DNA from: Asterias amurensis | Taxonomy: Eukaryota > Echinodermata > Asteroidea > Forcipulatida > Asteriidae | DNA length: 64,000 nucleotides | Direction: 5' to 3' | NCBI RefSeq assembly: GCF_032118995.1 | Contig: NC_092648.1 | Location: 1,441,001-1,505,000 of the forward strand | Shown here: positions 10,271 to 40,521 of the stretch, piece after piece | How the letters are laid out: the number at the start of each line of letters is the position of its first letter | Position numbering within the stretch: the first letter of the stretch is position 1 | Notes under the pieces: generated by a model | Told to the model about the DNA's origin: nothing | Databases searched by the model: none | The model's input: the letters and a program-made list of their open reading frames with translations, nothing else | Program-made: the position numbers and the translations under genes

Positions 10271-12544
10271 TGTTGCATACACTTCCTTTTCCCCTTCAAG
10301 TTCTTGTTTACCCCAAACCCTATTTTTCGATTAATTCAAAAATCATGAAAAACAACCCCTTCACAATTGAAAATCAACTTTTGGTTCTCATTTCATTGAC
10401 CTAATCGCACACATTTTCAAAGAAAAGAGAGAGCAACTAACCTCACTACATTTTAAATTATTGATTAGGGTTACATAACAATAACATGTAGCCCAAATTT
10501 TCTTTCTTCTTTTTAATGTTACATCTATTTCGTTCCCCCTTCATTTTTACACACCAACCATAATATTTGAGTACCCCAATTTATTTGTTTCTTTTAAACC
10601 TAGCCACACACATTTTCTAAGAAAAGGGACGGCAAATAAACGCACACAATTACAAATTATTGACTGAATAATGGCTAAAAACAGGTCAACTTGTTTTGAT
10701 TTTGATAACGATTCCCTTGAGTTTTCCTTTCCCTTTTTAAAAGGTTGCATACATTTCTTTCTCCCATTGTTTACACCCCAAGTTCTTGTTTACACACCAA
10801 CCATAATCTTTGATTAAACAAAATTGTTTTCAAATTCATTTCTTTTAAACTTCTGAATGGCTCAATAACAGGTCAACTTGTTTCCTTTTTGAAAACAGAA
10901 TTCCCACAAGAGTTTTCTCTTCCCTTTAACAGATATTTTGGAACAGAAAGATTTTCATTCTGAAAGAAGGAGGGAGTATAAATCTTTAAAGCCTTGAGGC
11001 TAGCTATCATCTTCATCACATCCATGATCCCTTTGGGGCTCAGTTATAGTATGCCCCAATTTCCTTTCTGAGCGCTTTACACACATCAGGCTGCTTCGCA
11101 GGCTTTACAAACCCATGGATTCACTTGCAAGACAAGTCAATGCTTTCCAATTCCAGTACGTCTTTTAGAAAAGACATGACAGAATGGCTCGATGACAAAA
11201 TCCCTTCTGGCTAAAGATGTATCTCATCCAACCCCCACCCCCTTCTACTACATGTAGCTCATCTCAAGTTCCAACTTTTTATGATAAAAATAGTCTTTGC
11301 TTTTTACCAAAAAGTCTTCTTCTCGTTTTGATCATCAGACTGACTTTATTTCCAATAGAGTAATACTACAATGTTCGTCATAGGTATGACTTACATCGTA
11401 GGACGTGTTGGCAAATCACAAATTGATCATGTACATGTAAGCTCAAAATGTTTACTGGCCCACAATCGTTTCAAACAAGACCAGAACAGTTTAACATGCA
11501 AAATGTTTGTAATTGAAAAGGCCCCAAGACATATGCTGCAAGAGAAAATTTAACTCATTTGTCTCTATGGGTACACATCGACACGTAAGTACATGTACAC
11601 TGCTTTAATCAATAGAATTGACAGGTGTTTATCAGACTCATAGTCAACATTCGAACATAACTTGTTTTTGTCAAATTACACAGTGAGGTTTTATTCATCA
11701 ACTACAAAACACAAGACGGCCGGACTTGTCCAGTCAAGATTTTACAGGCCTGACAAAAAAAAACCTGGCCTTGGGCTTGTTGTTTAGTGTAAAATTCAAT
11801 TCCTAAACAGTGATATATTATTCAACCATGCTACGGAACCGTGTAATTTTGTATAATTTTGTTGACTTGCTAAAACATGTTGAGAAAGCACAAACATGTG
11901 TGCGAGAGTCTATGGTAGATTGGCAAGTTTTGTTAAATTGGTTCGAGTATTTAGGCCAATACAATGCCTCGAAGAAACCTTTCAGCTGCCGGGTCTCAGA
12001 ACCAAAATGAAAACAAACTGACGGCAAAGGGGTCATATTTCCACCAAAAGTGCAAGTGATCATCAGGAAGCCTAGCATCTCGTTGGAATGTTTAGGGTGT
12101 CGATAAACTCCTCTCTTTAGAGGATGATATCCATATAAACATGCACCCATGTCAGTAATCAGGGACTCACAAAAGCCTTCTGAAAACATCTGCTTGATTG
12201 TTCACCCTCCGACACCATCGGAGCAGTTTGATTAAAATTGAATTCTTACACAAAGGTTGGGACGGTGGTGAAAATCAACCACTTCCAGCGTCAACTTTAA
12301 TCTGCACTTTTGAAAAGGTTTGTGGGTTTACTCGAGGAAACGCATGAGCTTAACAAAATATACTACTAATCAATATGCCATTCAGCCATATATTTGTGGA
12401 CAAATCATTCAATACTATTGAAAACATTTAGGCTTTCATGTTTTAAGAAAACAGTATACGACTGTTACATGCGTTTTCTGTACACAAAACAGCTTTTAAA
12501 ACATTTAGGCTTTCACATTTTAAGCACACAGTAAATGACTGTCA
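10271..12544. other. Intergenic, low-complexity AT-rich
   Basis: No gene is supported. From about 10290 to 10930 there is a diffuse repetition of 'cacaccaaccataat', 'ttcttgtttac', 'caggtcaacttg' and 'attattgattag' in two or three degenerate rounds, probably decayed repeat DNA. The ORF at 11818-12189 on the minus strand has no recognisable domain. Confidence 0.3.
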
Positions 12545-12775
12545 CATTAGCTGTTAATTTAATTTGCATCAGGAATAAAGAATATTATTTGTGCTTTACC
12601 CATGCACCGATTTATGTTATAAAGCACTGTTTACTCAGTATGTACTTTCCCAGAGTCCTGTTAAAAAACAAAATCCACTTATAAGCATGTTACTCAGGTG
12701 GGATTCGAACCCAAGACCGTTGCCATTTGAGCAGATGTCAAAACCACTATAGACCACCAAGCTTTCCAAAAAGCT
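12545..12775 (-). repeat. tRNA-derived SINE
   Basis: Read on the minus strand it has a tRNA-like head with a box-B-like 'gggttcgaatccc', then 'acctgagtaacatgc', 'ggactctgggaaagtac' and 'tattctttattcctgatgc'. The same order appears on the plus strand at 63265-63465. The head lacks a matched acceptor stem, so it is a SINE rather than a tRNA gene. Confidence 0.6.
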
Positions 12776-13739
12776 GCAGTAGTACGCATCTAACTACAGA
12801 GGATACTACATTAGGATTATTTCTCACTTTAACAAGATCCGACACCAAACACCCAAAGTCATGAAAATGTTGGACTTTGATTATGGTGGTATGCATGATC
12901 CCATTCAAAGCATGGTCAGTTTACTAGTGCGGTCTTCAAACCAACAGAATCCAACAAAACATGCTGTTGGATTAAGAAGGGTTGGGGCGAAAACTTGAGT
13001 TAATACTATTTACTAAAAAGTATTGTATTTTCTTAACAGGTATTGCCCCTTTCACACAAGAGGAAATAGAAAGGGTCCCTTGCTAGGAAGTAAAATTTTA
13101 CAAAATGTACCTCTTTTTTTGTACTGTCCACAATCCCTAAGTTGCATCCTGCACCACATACAAAAAATAAACAATAAAAGAAGGTGGGGGCAGGAGTCTT
13201 AGGGAATCTTAAAGACAACCCCTTGAGTAAACTCCTCTACAGGTGATGCATTTCCAGTGAACTGGCTGTTGCTCTATTCTCGCATCAATGCTATTCCAAG
13301 GGGGTGCTAGTTCACGCCAAACTTGCTCAGAGATAAATTTCCGCATCGGCGGTTCCATCATTTCTCGCATGACATTGCAAACTCATCAGGACGGCAATGA
13401 GAAAGCCAATAAAATGATTGGGATCAGAGAGAATAGAAGTGAGAGGGGGAGGGACAAGGGAGGGGGGGGCAACACTGTGAGACGTTGGTGTACTTAGGGA
13501 CCAGCAGATGGTTCAAGCAGAGGCTCTTCATTGATTTATCCAACTGCAAGAGAATCCTCTACAGACGAACTCCGGAGGGACTTGTGCATGGAATGATGCT
13601 ACAGTATTCATTGTGATATCCATTCAGTGCAAGGCATACTGGGGTAGCCCTCTACACAGGCAGGCAGTAACAATGCGTAACTCTACACGTCTGAGAATAC
13701 TGGGCAACAACGATGCATTAAGTATTAACACGTACAAAT

Positions 13740-14100
13740 TACAAGAACAGATTTATTTTAGTATTTACAAATGAAGGACTGGAGTTGTAGAATTTGGATA
13801 AAATCTCCATCTACAACAATTAGGCATACATTCTAACCTACAGTATGAAACAATTTATCTAGACGGCCATTACAATGTGAGGAATATACTGATTTGGGAT
13901 GTCGACCAAAATCAACTGTCATCATGGGCACATTGCCATCTACTCCTAACAGTGGAACACAAATCCTTTCAAATCACACTTTGTACAGTCATGCACAACA
14001 TTAATAATGTTTCAAAAGTACACATTGCAACATTAAGTAAAATGAGCAGGAAACATTTTGAAAATGAGCTCATACAGTGAACTACAGCGGCCAGATTGTC
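13740..14100 (-). other. 3'-UTR-like stretch with minus-strand AATAAA
   Basis: On the minus strand this AT-rich, stop-rich stretch contains AATAAA near 13750-13756. It could be the 3' UTR of a minus-strand transcript, possibly SEL1L, but I found no coding exon joining it to the SEL1L exon at 15727. Weak. Confidence 0.15.
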
Positions 14101-14519
14101 CCGAATCTCAATGGTCCTTACCTAATTGCGTAGGTTTTCCCTGAAATAATTCTCTGGGGTTTTCTTCCCACATCTAAAACTAAAAACTTCCTTCATTTTC
14201 TTCTCTCCATTGGGTTCTTCGCTAGTATAGTAAATAAGTTTGCTTTTCTGAGAGTCCTTGGCTTCACAACCAGAATAAATAAAATGAAATCTCAACAACC
14301 TTGATGACTGTGTGAGTTCGACGAAGAATTACGATGAGCCTGGTCAAACGTGGATCAATTTATTCTACGAACCGAGCCCCGATAAAAACCCAAGGACTTG
14401 TTTTCCACAATATCAGGAAACCCGGATGAAAAAACAAAATTGACTACTGAATCAAAAGTCACAGACTTCCTACCAAAGAGGCATGACATGGGTGGCTGAC
14501 TTCAACTCCCTTCACTGAT

Positions 14520-14725
14520 AACAAGGTTAAAACATTTTCTGAGCCGATTAAGCACAAAAAATAGCTAAGCACAACACAATCGTGCTTACCAGATTAAGGT
14601 TAACAGCTAAACTACCTAGTCACATAAACAATATGTTACTGGTATCCAGCTTATTTTCTGCTTAGCTGAAAACTGATCAGCAAAATGTTCCCACTTTAAG
14701 CAGCTCTATAAAATTGGGTCAAGAA
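14520..14725. repeat. Dispersed 'cttaagcag' repeat
   Basis: The left part contains 'gccgattaagcacaaaaaatagctaagcacaac' blocks; the right part contains 'ctggtatccagcttattttctgcttagc' and 'aagcagctctataaaattggg'. The two sides are partly complementary. Related pieces lie at 2405-2600, 7905-7995, 17300-17365 and 45540-45680. Confidence 0.4.
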
Positions 14726-15522
14726 CAGAAACGCCGCGGCCCCCAAGTGTAATTAAGAGGCTGATAGTTGAGGAATCCAGTACGTCCGAAACATGTAAAA
14801 AGATGAAAGATTTGCATGGCTCTTCTGTCGTTATAATTTCCAGGGTTTTATGGGATAGCCGGCCCCAGGGAATAGATGGATCTAACTTCATATTCACATC
14901 AGAGACTCTTCCTCACTTCAGATATTCAAAGAACTACTCCATCCTCTTTTCAATTCTGTTTAGTTTCGGCTATAGGTTCTACATTGTAGCTTTGCTGTGA
15001 AGCACTTTGTGGTCTTGTTAAAAGCACTATACCATGACAAGACCAGTTCTCAAAGGAACATATATTAATCTACCCAGAAAATAGATATGATGGTATTATT
15101 ACAATCAGATTTACATTGATACCTCACCATGTAATGCCTCAAATCCCATCAAAACCCCTTTTTATTTTTGTATAAACAAAATATTTGTTGCTTTTTGACA
15201 GACAAGAGAAACATACTCTGTATACTTAAAACTTTTTGTTGCTAAGACATAAAATCTCTCACTCGGGAAAACTAACATTAAATCCAGTGAAAAATGTGCT
15301 CTACCACACGAGGGCGACATTTGATAGATAAACTGTGTTTTCCCAACACATTTTTCCCAAGTAATTAATTACATGTATCCCTGCTTTGGATTAGGGTTGA
15401 GCAAGACAAATTGGAATATCCAGTTTTCATTTGACCCTAGAAAAAATGCATCAGGAGTGAAATGAACTATCAAGTATTTATTATAGACTCACAAATAAAA
15501 CCATTTCAAATGCCATGCTTTA

Positions 15523-33073
<17,551 letters not shown>

Positions 33074-33720
33074 AATGATCTTGTTTTCTATCAGCAAGAG
33101 TTTAGCTCAGCTTACATAACACTTGTCAGTTTGTGTCGTCAGAACGAAAACAGGAACTGAAAAAAAAAACTTTGTTTTTTTAGACTCGTCGACGTGTTTG
33201 GCTGTCAAATAACCTCCTGCAACGTATCAAATTCATACCAAAAGCACTGTACTCCATGCACTTGTTTGTATCATTTCAGGCAACAAATGGTGAAACAATT
33301 TGCTTAAATGTTTTGGGGTTTTGTCCCCCAGCAAATATTGAGTCCGACGAGCTTACACACATAAACACTGTCAGAAAATGTTGCAGACAAGATTTTGCAC
33401 TGCAAGAGTGCCAGATGTGTACTTTTCACTCTTACCTAAATGCTTTATAACATCTGGTTTCATTGGTCAACGCTGTACGCACGCTATGGAGCTCCTAAAA
33501 TTATTTGGCCAATCAACTACTGCCACATATAGCAGTGATACAGTCTTGTACCAAGAACAGCGAATGCAACCTGACTATCACCGTACGTTCCTACAGAGGG
33601 CGGGCTTGTTGTTTAACGGTGTGTTTATTTTTTCCAACTCACGACAAAAGGAAGTTCGAGAAAATCGTTGAAGCTTATCTCCTACATTTCAGCTTGATGT
33701 AAACCTTGTGGACGGGGTAA
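33074..33720 (-). promoter_or_regulatory. SEL1L 5' flank with an ERSE-like site
   Basis: Upstream of the SEL1L start. At 33509-33527 (plus strand) is CCAAT, nine bases, CCACA, one base off the ER stress response element CCAAT-N9-CCACG that drives unfolded-protein-response genes such as SEL1L in other animals. A GC box 'gggcggg' lies near 33599. Transcription start not determined. Confidence 0.3.
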
Positions 33721-34079
33721 GTAAAACATATCCGAGTGTGTATTGCGTGGTTTTGAATGCTATGACCAAAAGAAGGGCTGTTAAACCTAGAGTAAAAAGT
33801 AAAACTGTTCACATGTTTATTTTTAAATTAACCAAAGTCCTTTTTACAATTAATTTTAGTTAAGTTTTGTTTTAAATTTAGTTCTTCAAAAACCACTTTC
33901 GCTGAGCTATAGATGTAGACACATTCTTGATCGTACCTTTGGATCTGAATGCACAATGTTTTCGACGACAAACCACACATTTTATCCCATTTTTGCCGAA
34001 AAAGAGTTAATAAATTAAATTTATTTTCCGGGTAACGCACGGCATGGACAACGCGCATGCGTGAAACCAGCGTACCGAC

Positions 34080-34140
34080 ACTATGGACCAATCAAAACAC
34101 ACAAAAAGCTTACGTCACGTACGTGCGTTTGACGTACCTG
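34080..34140. promoter_or_regulatory. Cluster of TACGTCA/ACGTAC motifs
   Basis: Within 60 bp: 'ggaccaatcaaaac', 'cttacgtcacgtacgtgcg' and 'tgacgtacc', i.e. a CCAAT box beside CRE-like sites. About 1 kb upstream of SEL1L exon 1; no gene assigned. Confidence 0.2.
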
Positions 34141-34179
34141 TTATAATCCCTTTTCCATTTTGTTCTTATTTTCAATTTG

Positions 34180-34610
34180 GTAATAATAATAAAAATAATA
34201 ATATTGAAGTCTTATATAGCGCATGTATCTACCAAACAAGGTACTCAATGCGCTGTCCTGTGTATATACAAACTTACAGAAAGATAGGTAATTGCAGTGA
34301 TGAATTTTGAGACCCAAATTATTATAAGTCTTTACAAGGTACAAGGTGCTATGGCGCATACAGCAGCCACAGCCAGGTACACTGGGGCGATCACCATCTC
34401 TTTTTGAAAAGTGCGTTGGGTTCTTTTACATGCGTTACACAACACATGGGACCAATGGCTTTATGTCCCATCCGAAGGACGAAGCAATGGTTAAGTGTCT
34501 TACTTAAGGACACAAGTGTCACGACTGGGGATTCTAACTCACACTCTGCTGATCAGAAACACCAGAGTTTGAATTTGGTGCTCTCCAACCGCTCGGCCAT
34601 GACACTTTGA
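34180..34610 (-). repeat. tRNA-like SINE with TAA-rich tail
   Basis: Starts with 'taataataataaaaataataat' and 'cttatatagcgcatgt', then 'catgggaccaatggctttatgtcccatccgaaggacg', 'aagtgtcttacttaaggacac' and 'actctgctgatcagaaacaccagag'. Read on the minus strand, the tRNA-like head comes first and the TAA-type tail last. Fragments occur at 17996-18130 and, interrupted by a MITE, at about 47990-48440. Confidence 0.6.
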
Positions 34611-35306
34611 AGTCACCCCCATCCACCTTATACTCTATCCAATGGCACAAGCCCCGCCCCCCCTCTCCAGTCAGAACCCTTTTGCCACCTGCACAGATAT
34701 GACTTGGGGGAAAATGTACATCAATGTCTTTGCCTTGACCCCCCCCCCCCCCTTAAGTTAAAAGTTACTGATTTGATTTTATTTGGTTAATTATTATTAT
34801 TCTGTATTACCACATTAAACATAAATTATTGCAGTGACATATTTATCCAAACTACAAATGAAGGATAAAGTCAAGGCTATAGTGTTTATATTCCTTTGTG
34901 TGAGTTTGCCGAGTTTCCTTTAAAAGGAAGATCATCCAATCAAAAAAACAATCCACTTTTATAATTGCATTATTATTTTTTATTTATTTTATTTCAATCT
35001 TCGGACATAACTCTTTGTTGACAGGGGTCGTCCAGGGTAAGGCAAAAGTATAAAGAAAAAACTGTCACCAAAGCTTTAGCCCTCTCTGGATTATTACATG
35101 TATTATACAGTAGGCCTATACGGAAGTAATATGGGGTGAATTAATGGGTGAAGATAATACAAGAGGAATTGATGGTCATCAAATAGTATCCTTTCTCCCT
35201 TGGGTGGCATTAATTATTGATCTTCATAGATTTCAGACGCCACTGTGGGGAATCTTCAAGGGTAACATAGAGCCCCATTGACCTCTCTGTTGTATCTTGC
35301 TGTATG

Positions 35307-35446
35307 TAGACTTGTAGACAAGTCGTTAAATCGGCCCCACGCGCTGAGTCGAAATCGGGGAGCCATCAGTTCGCGCGAGAGCAGTGATCTCGCGAGACCA
35401 CTATCTCAGCGCGTGGGGCCGATTTAACGACTTGTCCACAAGTCTA
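35307..35446. mobile_element. 140 bp foldback MITE with perfect 9-bp target duplication
   Basis: Arms of about 40 bp: tagacttgtagacaagtcgt on the left and its near-complement at the right end, both continuing 'taaatcggccccacgcgctga'. Flanked by TGCTGTATG at 35298-35306 and 35447-35455. A 9-bp duplication is typical of Mutator-like elements. Confidence 0.85.
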
Positions 35447-35455
35447 TGCTGTATG

Positions 35456-37376
35456 AGGATAGTCTCATAAATTGTTCAGCTGAGTATTTGTTAAAAAGGT
35501 TTCTTTAATAAGGCAATGCATCAATGTATCAATGTAGGCCCTTGCTTTTGCTGAGGGGGAGGAGACAGGTTTGATTTGATACACGTTGTGGCCGTAATGG
35601 AGTGGTTGTAAGATGATTTGATGCATATTTAATGGTTTTCGTTCTCCATGAGATAACACTATTTAGATCTTGGTAGATTTCTTCAGACGGACTTGGAGAA
35701 ATCTCAAGGGTAGAAAAGAGACACATTGACCCTATTGGTATACCATACATTGCGATATAAGGATAACCAAATGGATAACCTATTCGTTAGCTGAGTAATC
35801 GCATGCAGGGTTTCTAATTAATAAGGCGATGCATCAATTAGACATATGATAGTAGGCCGTGTCTGAGGGGAAGGTGGATAATGGGGTCCAAACGCCAGTC
35901 TCCGACCCCGACCTATTTAATTCATTACAAATAGTCCAATCAATTTTCATGATGGATCATATCGACTGTTCTCATGGATAATGCTTTATTATGAATTAAT
36001 AAACCGTCAAACTGAATCATTTATCAGGCATGGTTCTAATTCACTGACACAATAAAGGCAATTGCCTCCATGCCCCTGGCCAATGGTCCAGTTTACTAGA
36101 AACTAGCAATTATCTCATTAGGTTCCCTCTTACCAACGAGAAAATGCCTTGGTGCCCCTGCATGCCCTTTCAAAAACGAAAAAAAAAAAAACCCCACAAA
36201 AACAGGCCTGTACCATACTAATGATGAACTTCCATGTGGACGTTTTTCCCAATCTCAAGTGGCACGAGGTTCTCTGGCCCAGTCCCCCCCCCCCCCTTCC
36301 CCAACCTCTTGTATTTTCAACGATAATGTCTTTATATACTATGTTTATCCCTTTGTGGTATTCCATCAGTTTGCAGTATCAATTTTTTTTTTTTTTTTTT
36401 TTTTAATTCTTTTTTTTATGAAAACCAGAACATGTGAACGGTTAAAAATCAAATAACGAATTACAATGATAACAAATACATCATATTTTAACAAAAGTAT
36501 GATTAATGTAGTTCAAATCAGGCGGCCCACAAGGCTGGCTCATAAGTTGGCGAGTCGTTTATGTCAAAGTTCGACTCGGTTACAAAATGTCTGAAGTATT
36601 GTCAGACCAGCCAGGCAGTATATATACTGAACCATTTATTTGTGAGCTGTCTGTTTCTGGCAACAGGTCCGTTAAAAATTAATACCAACTTTCATTTTAA
36701 CTAAAACTGAATGTAAAATGGTGCACCAAACAACGTAAACCATTTGTACAAAATATAGTGCGTTAATATTTTACATCCATCTAGGCGCCATTTTCTTTAA
36801 ATAAAACATCAACTACGGGCGTGTTGGCTTCTCGAAAATGCCGTCAAATGTCCACCCAGAACACCCGAATCGTAAAATAATGTGACACTACTCTTTAACT
36901 AATGATGGACGATCGCGTCGAGTGAGTGTTTGTTATAAAGACTGGCTGTATATTTAAACATTAATATTAGCAAACTAAATTTCTGACAGTGCGCTAAAAA
37001 ATAAATAACGAAGGTTCACAAATAAAACTACTTTCACAAAATTACAAGCTTTAACTGATTGTTCCCCCATGGGGTAATTTCACTTCAACTCAAGTAAAAA
37101 TTCAAACTACTGAGCAAATCCACAATAAATGCGTATAAATGTCTTTATCTTGAAAATGTACAAAAACAACAGAAATATACATACCGCCCGCAAATCGTCT
37201 CCTAAAAATCATTTGCGCACGTTTATGGCGAACAACAGAGCGCACCCCTGGTTTGAATGTTTATAATTATTAACTATGTTTTACTTGCTCTGTGTTCTAC
37301 GAAAGAATTACGCTTTTCATTTATGAACTGTTCACAGTAATTATGCAATTGCACCGTTGTGTGCAGAACACACAAT
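35456..37376. other. Intergenic between SEL1L flank and GPCR B
   Basis: No gene seen. It holds a piece of the 'atgcccctggcc' dispersed repeat (36040-36180), a C run at about 36284-36294, a T run at about 36385-36404 and otherwise AT-rich unique-looking DNA. ORFs here have no domain signal. Confidence 0.35.
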
Positions 37377-37741
37377 CTAAAATGTGGGTGCAGCCGAAGG
37401 GCTCTCAGACGCAGTGCCGGTCGCCACACCGTCAGCCACCTGGTTCGAATCCCGCTGCTTACAAAACAGCTCCCTGATCCCTTTACGGAACGGCTTGTTG
37501 GTCATGGTGTAAATGACTGGATTCACGCAGGAATTACCAACCGCTAAGATGACAGTAAGCAGATGGAAAGGGCCACCTATAGTCATTGGAACGCCGAAGT
37601 TGAAGAGCAGGAACCAGACTTGGTTTGGAATCCAACATACACCGAATGTGATGACGCAGGCCAGGAGTGTCTTCACCAGGGTTTGGGAGACTCGGAGCTG
37701 CCACATCTCACGCTGGTCGCTGTGATTTAAACCCGAAGTGG
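37377..37741 (-). CDS. Rhodopsin-family GPCR B, exon 2 (TM6-TM7 and tail)
   Basis: Second exon of the minus-strand receptor beginning at 39207. The acceptor is 'tttattgcag'; the first residues are ATSGLNHSDQREMWQLR. TM6 has CWIP (the others have CWTP or CWIP), TM7 has NPVIY, and the helix-8 basic run is conserved. The tail differs: it ends SESPSAAPTF rather than SETISTAQ, so the last ~10 codons have diverged. Exons of 700 and 365 nt give 354 residues. Confidence 0.9.
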
Positions 37742-38507
37742 CTGCAATAAACAGTGAAATCAACATGCACAGTTACTTATTGTTGACCGTTGATTGTAAA
37801 AAATTGAAATCCAATTTCAAACCATGAACCCATATCAAAAAAGGACATTATCATGGTCGTTGGTCGGTGGAGAAAGGCGACCAATTAGAGAGTGTCCGAC
37901 GGTTGCAGGTGTTTACACACCTATACGGCTGGGGGAGTGTGGATGTGGGTGTGGGTTTACCGGAAGAGTGTTCTGTATGTCTTTTATACAATGAAACAAT
38001 GGACCCCACAAGGGAATTCTTTATAAAAGGGAATAATAGAACAACAATAATATGACCTCAAAAATTAATCTGATTCGTAAGGTTGTGCTGTTTTAACGCT
38101 ACATGTCGATCCGAGAACAAAATATAATAAAGAGACTTGAAACACTATAATGTGGACTTACACACGTCCACCCACAGTATTTTTAAAGTGTTTAAGAAAA
38201 TGATTTTCCTATGTGTACAGATCAAAGGAATTTCCACAGAGCGCCTGCAGCAGTAATTTTTTATTTTTATTTATTTTTTATTTTTTTTTTTTTTGGGGGG
38301 GGGGGCGCAGAGCTCAAGGTTCTCATGTCAAATTATGCAATCTTTCGCAAAGATTACGTACTTTTTAGTGTTTTATTGTTCTTCTTTCGACGAATTTAGT
38401 GTGCATGCGCTGCGTCAAGTAAAGCATGGTTATAGAACACTATTAACCACGTTTTGCTCATTTCCGAAAAAACCCTCAAACGTCAACAAAGTTTATCTTT
38501 CACTAAC
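37742..38507 (-). other. Intron of GPCR B
   Basis: 766 bp between donor gttagt and acceptor ttattgcag. It contains, on the minus strand, 'gtgtaaacacctgcaaccg' and 'aaacccacacccacatcc', matching the intron before 465. A T-run followed by a G-run lies at about 38279-38306. Confidence 0.7.
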
Positions 38508-39207
38508 CTGTTCTGGCAGTTAACATCTTCACTTGTCTGTTCAGCTTTGATATAACTTTCACTTGCGCAAGAATCATCACAATGAATGGAGCGAAGAAAC
38601 TGACAGTGAAAGTGTACAAGCCAAATACTGCCTGAGCTCCCCCGCTCGACCAGCCGTCTCGATGACAACCAATGACTTCATCTTCTTCGGACAAAATCAC
38701 ATGTTGTAACTTCGTAATACCTCCAAGCATCCAACAAACAGCAATAACTGTGTATTTATTTCGTTTAGAGAACACTGTCTTGTATTTGTGAGGGTAGACG
38801 ATGGCTACATAGCGCTCCAAATTGACCGCAGTCAAACCCAAGACTGACGTCACCGTGAAGAGCCAAAACGGGAATTTGGACTTGTAAAGTCGACACCACA
38901 CCTCACCTAACAACCCAGGGTTTGGAGTAGGGTTTGGCTTAGGTGCTAGGAAATACGGAATGACCAGAACACAGATCATGAAATCTACAATGGAGAGATG
39001 TACTAAGAAATCACTGGTATTAGACCGCAGGGACGGCACACGGAGGAGTACGATGGCAACCAGTAAGTTACCAGTGATACCGAGCACGCTGATCAGGCAG
39101 TAGAGAGCTATAACAAATTTGCCAAAACCATCGCCATCTCCCGTTGTTGTTTCTCCATCATTTTGTACTTCCAAAAGGGAAACATCAGATAGGTTAAGCT
39201 GCTCCAT
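38508..39207 (-). CDS. Rhodopsin-family GPCR B, exon 1 (TM1-TM5)
   Basis: First exon of a complete 354-residue class A receptor. The frame is open for eight codons further upstream (to 39231), but MEQLNLSD at 39207 aligns with the start of GPCR A, so I use it. The N-terminus is short and acidic (NDGETTTGDGDGF). TM1 has GN, TM2 has LSIVD, TM3 follows WCRLYKS, and NLERY is the DRY-equivalent. The ECL2 cysteine is in IGCHRDGW. TM5 ends before QVKMLTART, where the phase-1 intron interrupts. TM4-ECL2 (GGITKLQHVILSEEDE) is the most diverged part compared with A and C, which may mark ligand-binding divergence. Confidence 0.9.
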
Positions 39208-40521
39208 GAAGAATATTGAGAAAAAGCTCAATTCTGGAGTGATCTGTTAGTGGAGTCTCCCTAAAATCACTATCGATGATAGGGGGTGCCTAAGTGATAT
39301 ACAATTCAGCGGTAGTTTATTCTTCCTGAAAATAATCAGTGAGTTCGTAATAGCAAGCGATACCAACGGTTTGCGAACGGTGGACACTGACTGAATAGTT
39401 ATTGTGTGACTGTCATGGCTCGAGAAATGATCAATCTTTAAAAGCAAGCGACTGGCTTAAAGGATTTTTCCAGTAAGGCTTTCGATCTATCGAGTCGAGG
39501 CCATACTGCATCTCCGGCCTGCCCAGTGATCTTGCGATCAGTCCACCATATGCAAGGACGCAGCTCGTCATCAGTGCTGGCCAAGTCCATCAAGGCGAAA
39601 CATAAAAAAAAAATACTTTAGTTTAATCAGAAACAAATTTACCAGCGGGATGCAATTTTCCCTTGATGATAGTAAGCATCATAGGCTTAATTTTCGTTCT
39701 GTATTGACAAACAATTTAATTTGGAAGTCGTTTTGTCTTCTGTAACCCTGGAGGATCAGTCCCCGTTAACGAAGTCTTTGTCTGTGCTATATTTGTATCT
39801 TGGTAAACAAGGCCGTTGGTTGATCAAAGTTAAATAGAAGTGCTGGATATAAAAGCATTTTCATACGGCGACAATGTCTTTTGTCGACACTCGATCCAAT
39901 AATTTGTTATGGCCATGATCAATAAGACCCAAGTGCATTTTACTTTACTTTATTTCATCTCAAGGCATAACAGAATACAGTTTATACTTATTATGATTTA
40001 TGCATGTTTAAATATAAAGATCAGAATAATAACATTTGAATAACACCACCTAGAGATGCAGGGGACCCACAAAAAGCAAAGCTTGTCGAGTGCGAATCCC
40101 CTGTGAACATAAACAACAATGAAGATACATGATGACAAGAACGATTATAAACAAACAGTATGAAAGCTAAACACAATACATACATACACAAAAATAACGT
40201 AACATAATAGTTAGATTAGAGGTGAATTTTAATAGAAAAATGAATGAATATGATAATAAGCTACGCGAGAGTCACAATACGACAAACAATACCAAACGGG
40301 TAAATTTCATGAATTCGAATACTTGTTAAGAAGAATCTGTTTAAATTTGGTTTTTAAAGTAGAAATATATATGTCTACGTTATGTCTACGCAGAAAGAAT
40401 AATCCCAATAAATACACAATCCGAGAAACATTTATCTGTAAGTTTTTTTGTGGAGCGATGTGCTTTTGCTTGCAACGGAAGAGGTTGTTTCTGATGGGGT
40501 TTAATGTATCAAAGTATTTCT
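39208..40521. other. Intergenic between GPCR B and GPCR C
   Basis: About 1.3 kb serving as 5' flank of GPCR B and 3' flank of GPCR C. A TATA-like 'ggatataaaagc' lies near 39845, too far from 39207 to assign. No other gene seen. Confidence 0.35.

Noticed and set aside
11818..12189. A 123-codon minus-strand ORF considered as a SEL1L C-terminal exon
   Set aside because: No Sel1-repeat pattern and no similarity to the expected next exon; no splice sites in the required phase.
14130..14150. Micro-exon candidate on the minus strand with acceptor 'tatttcag' and donor 'gtaagg'
   Set aside because: Only ~20 nt, with no match to the expected SEL1L residues; chance splice motifs are common at this length.
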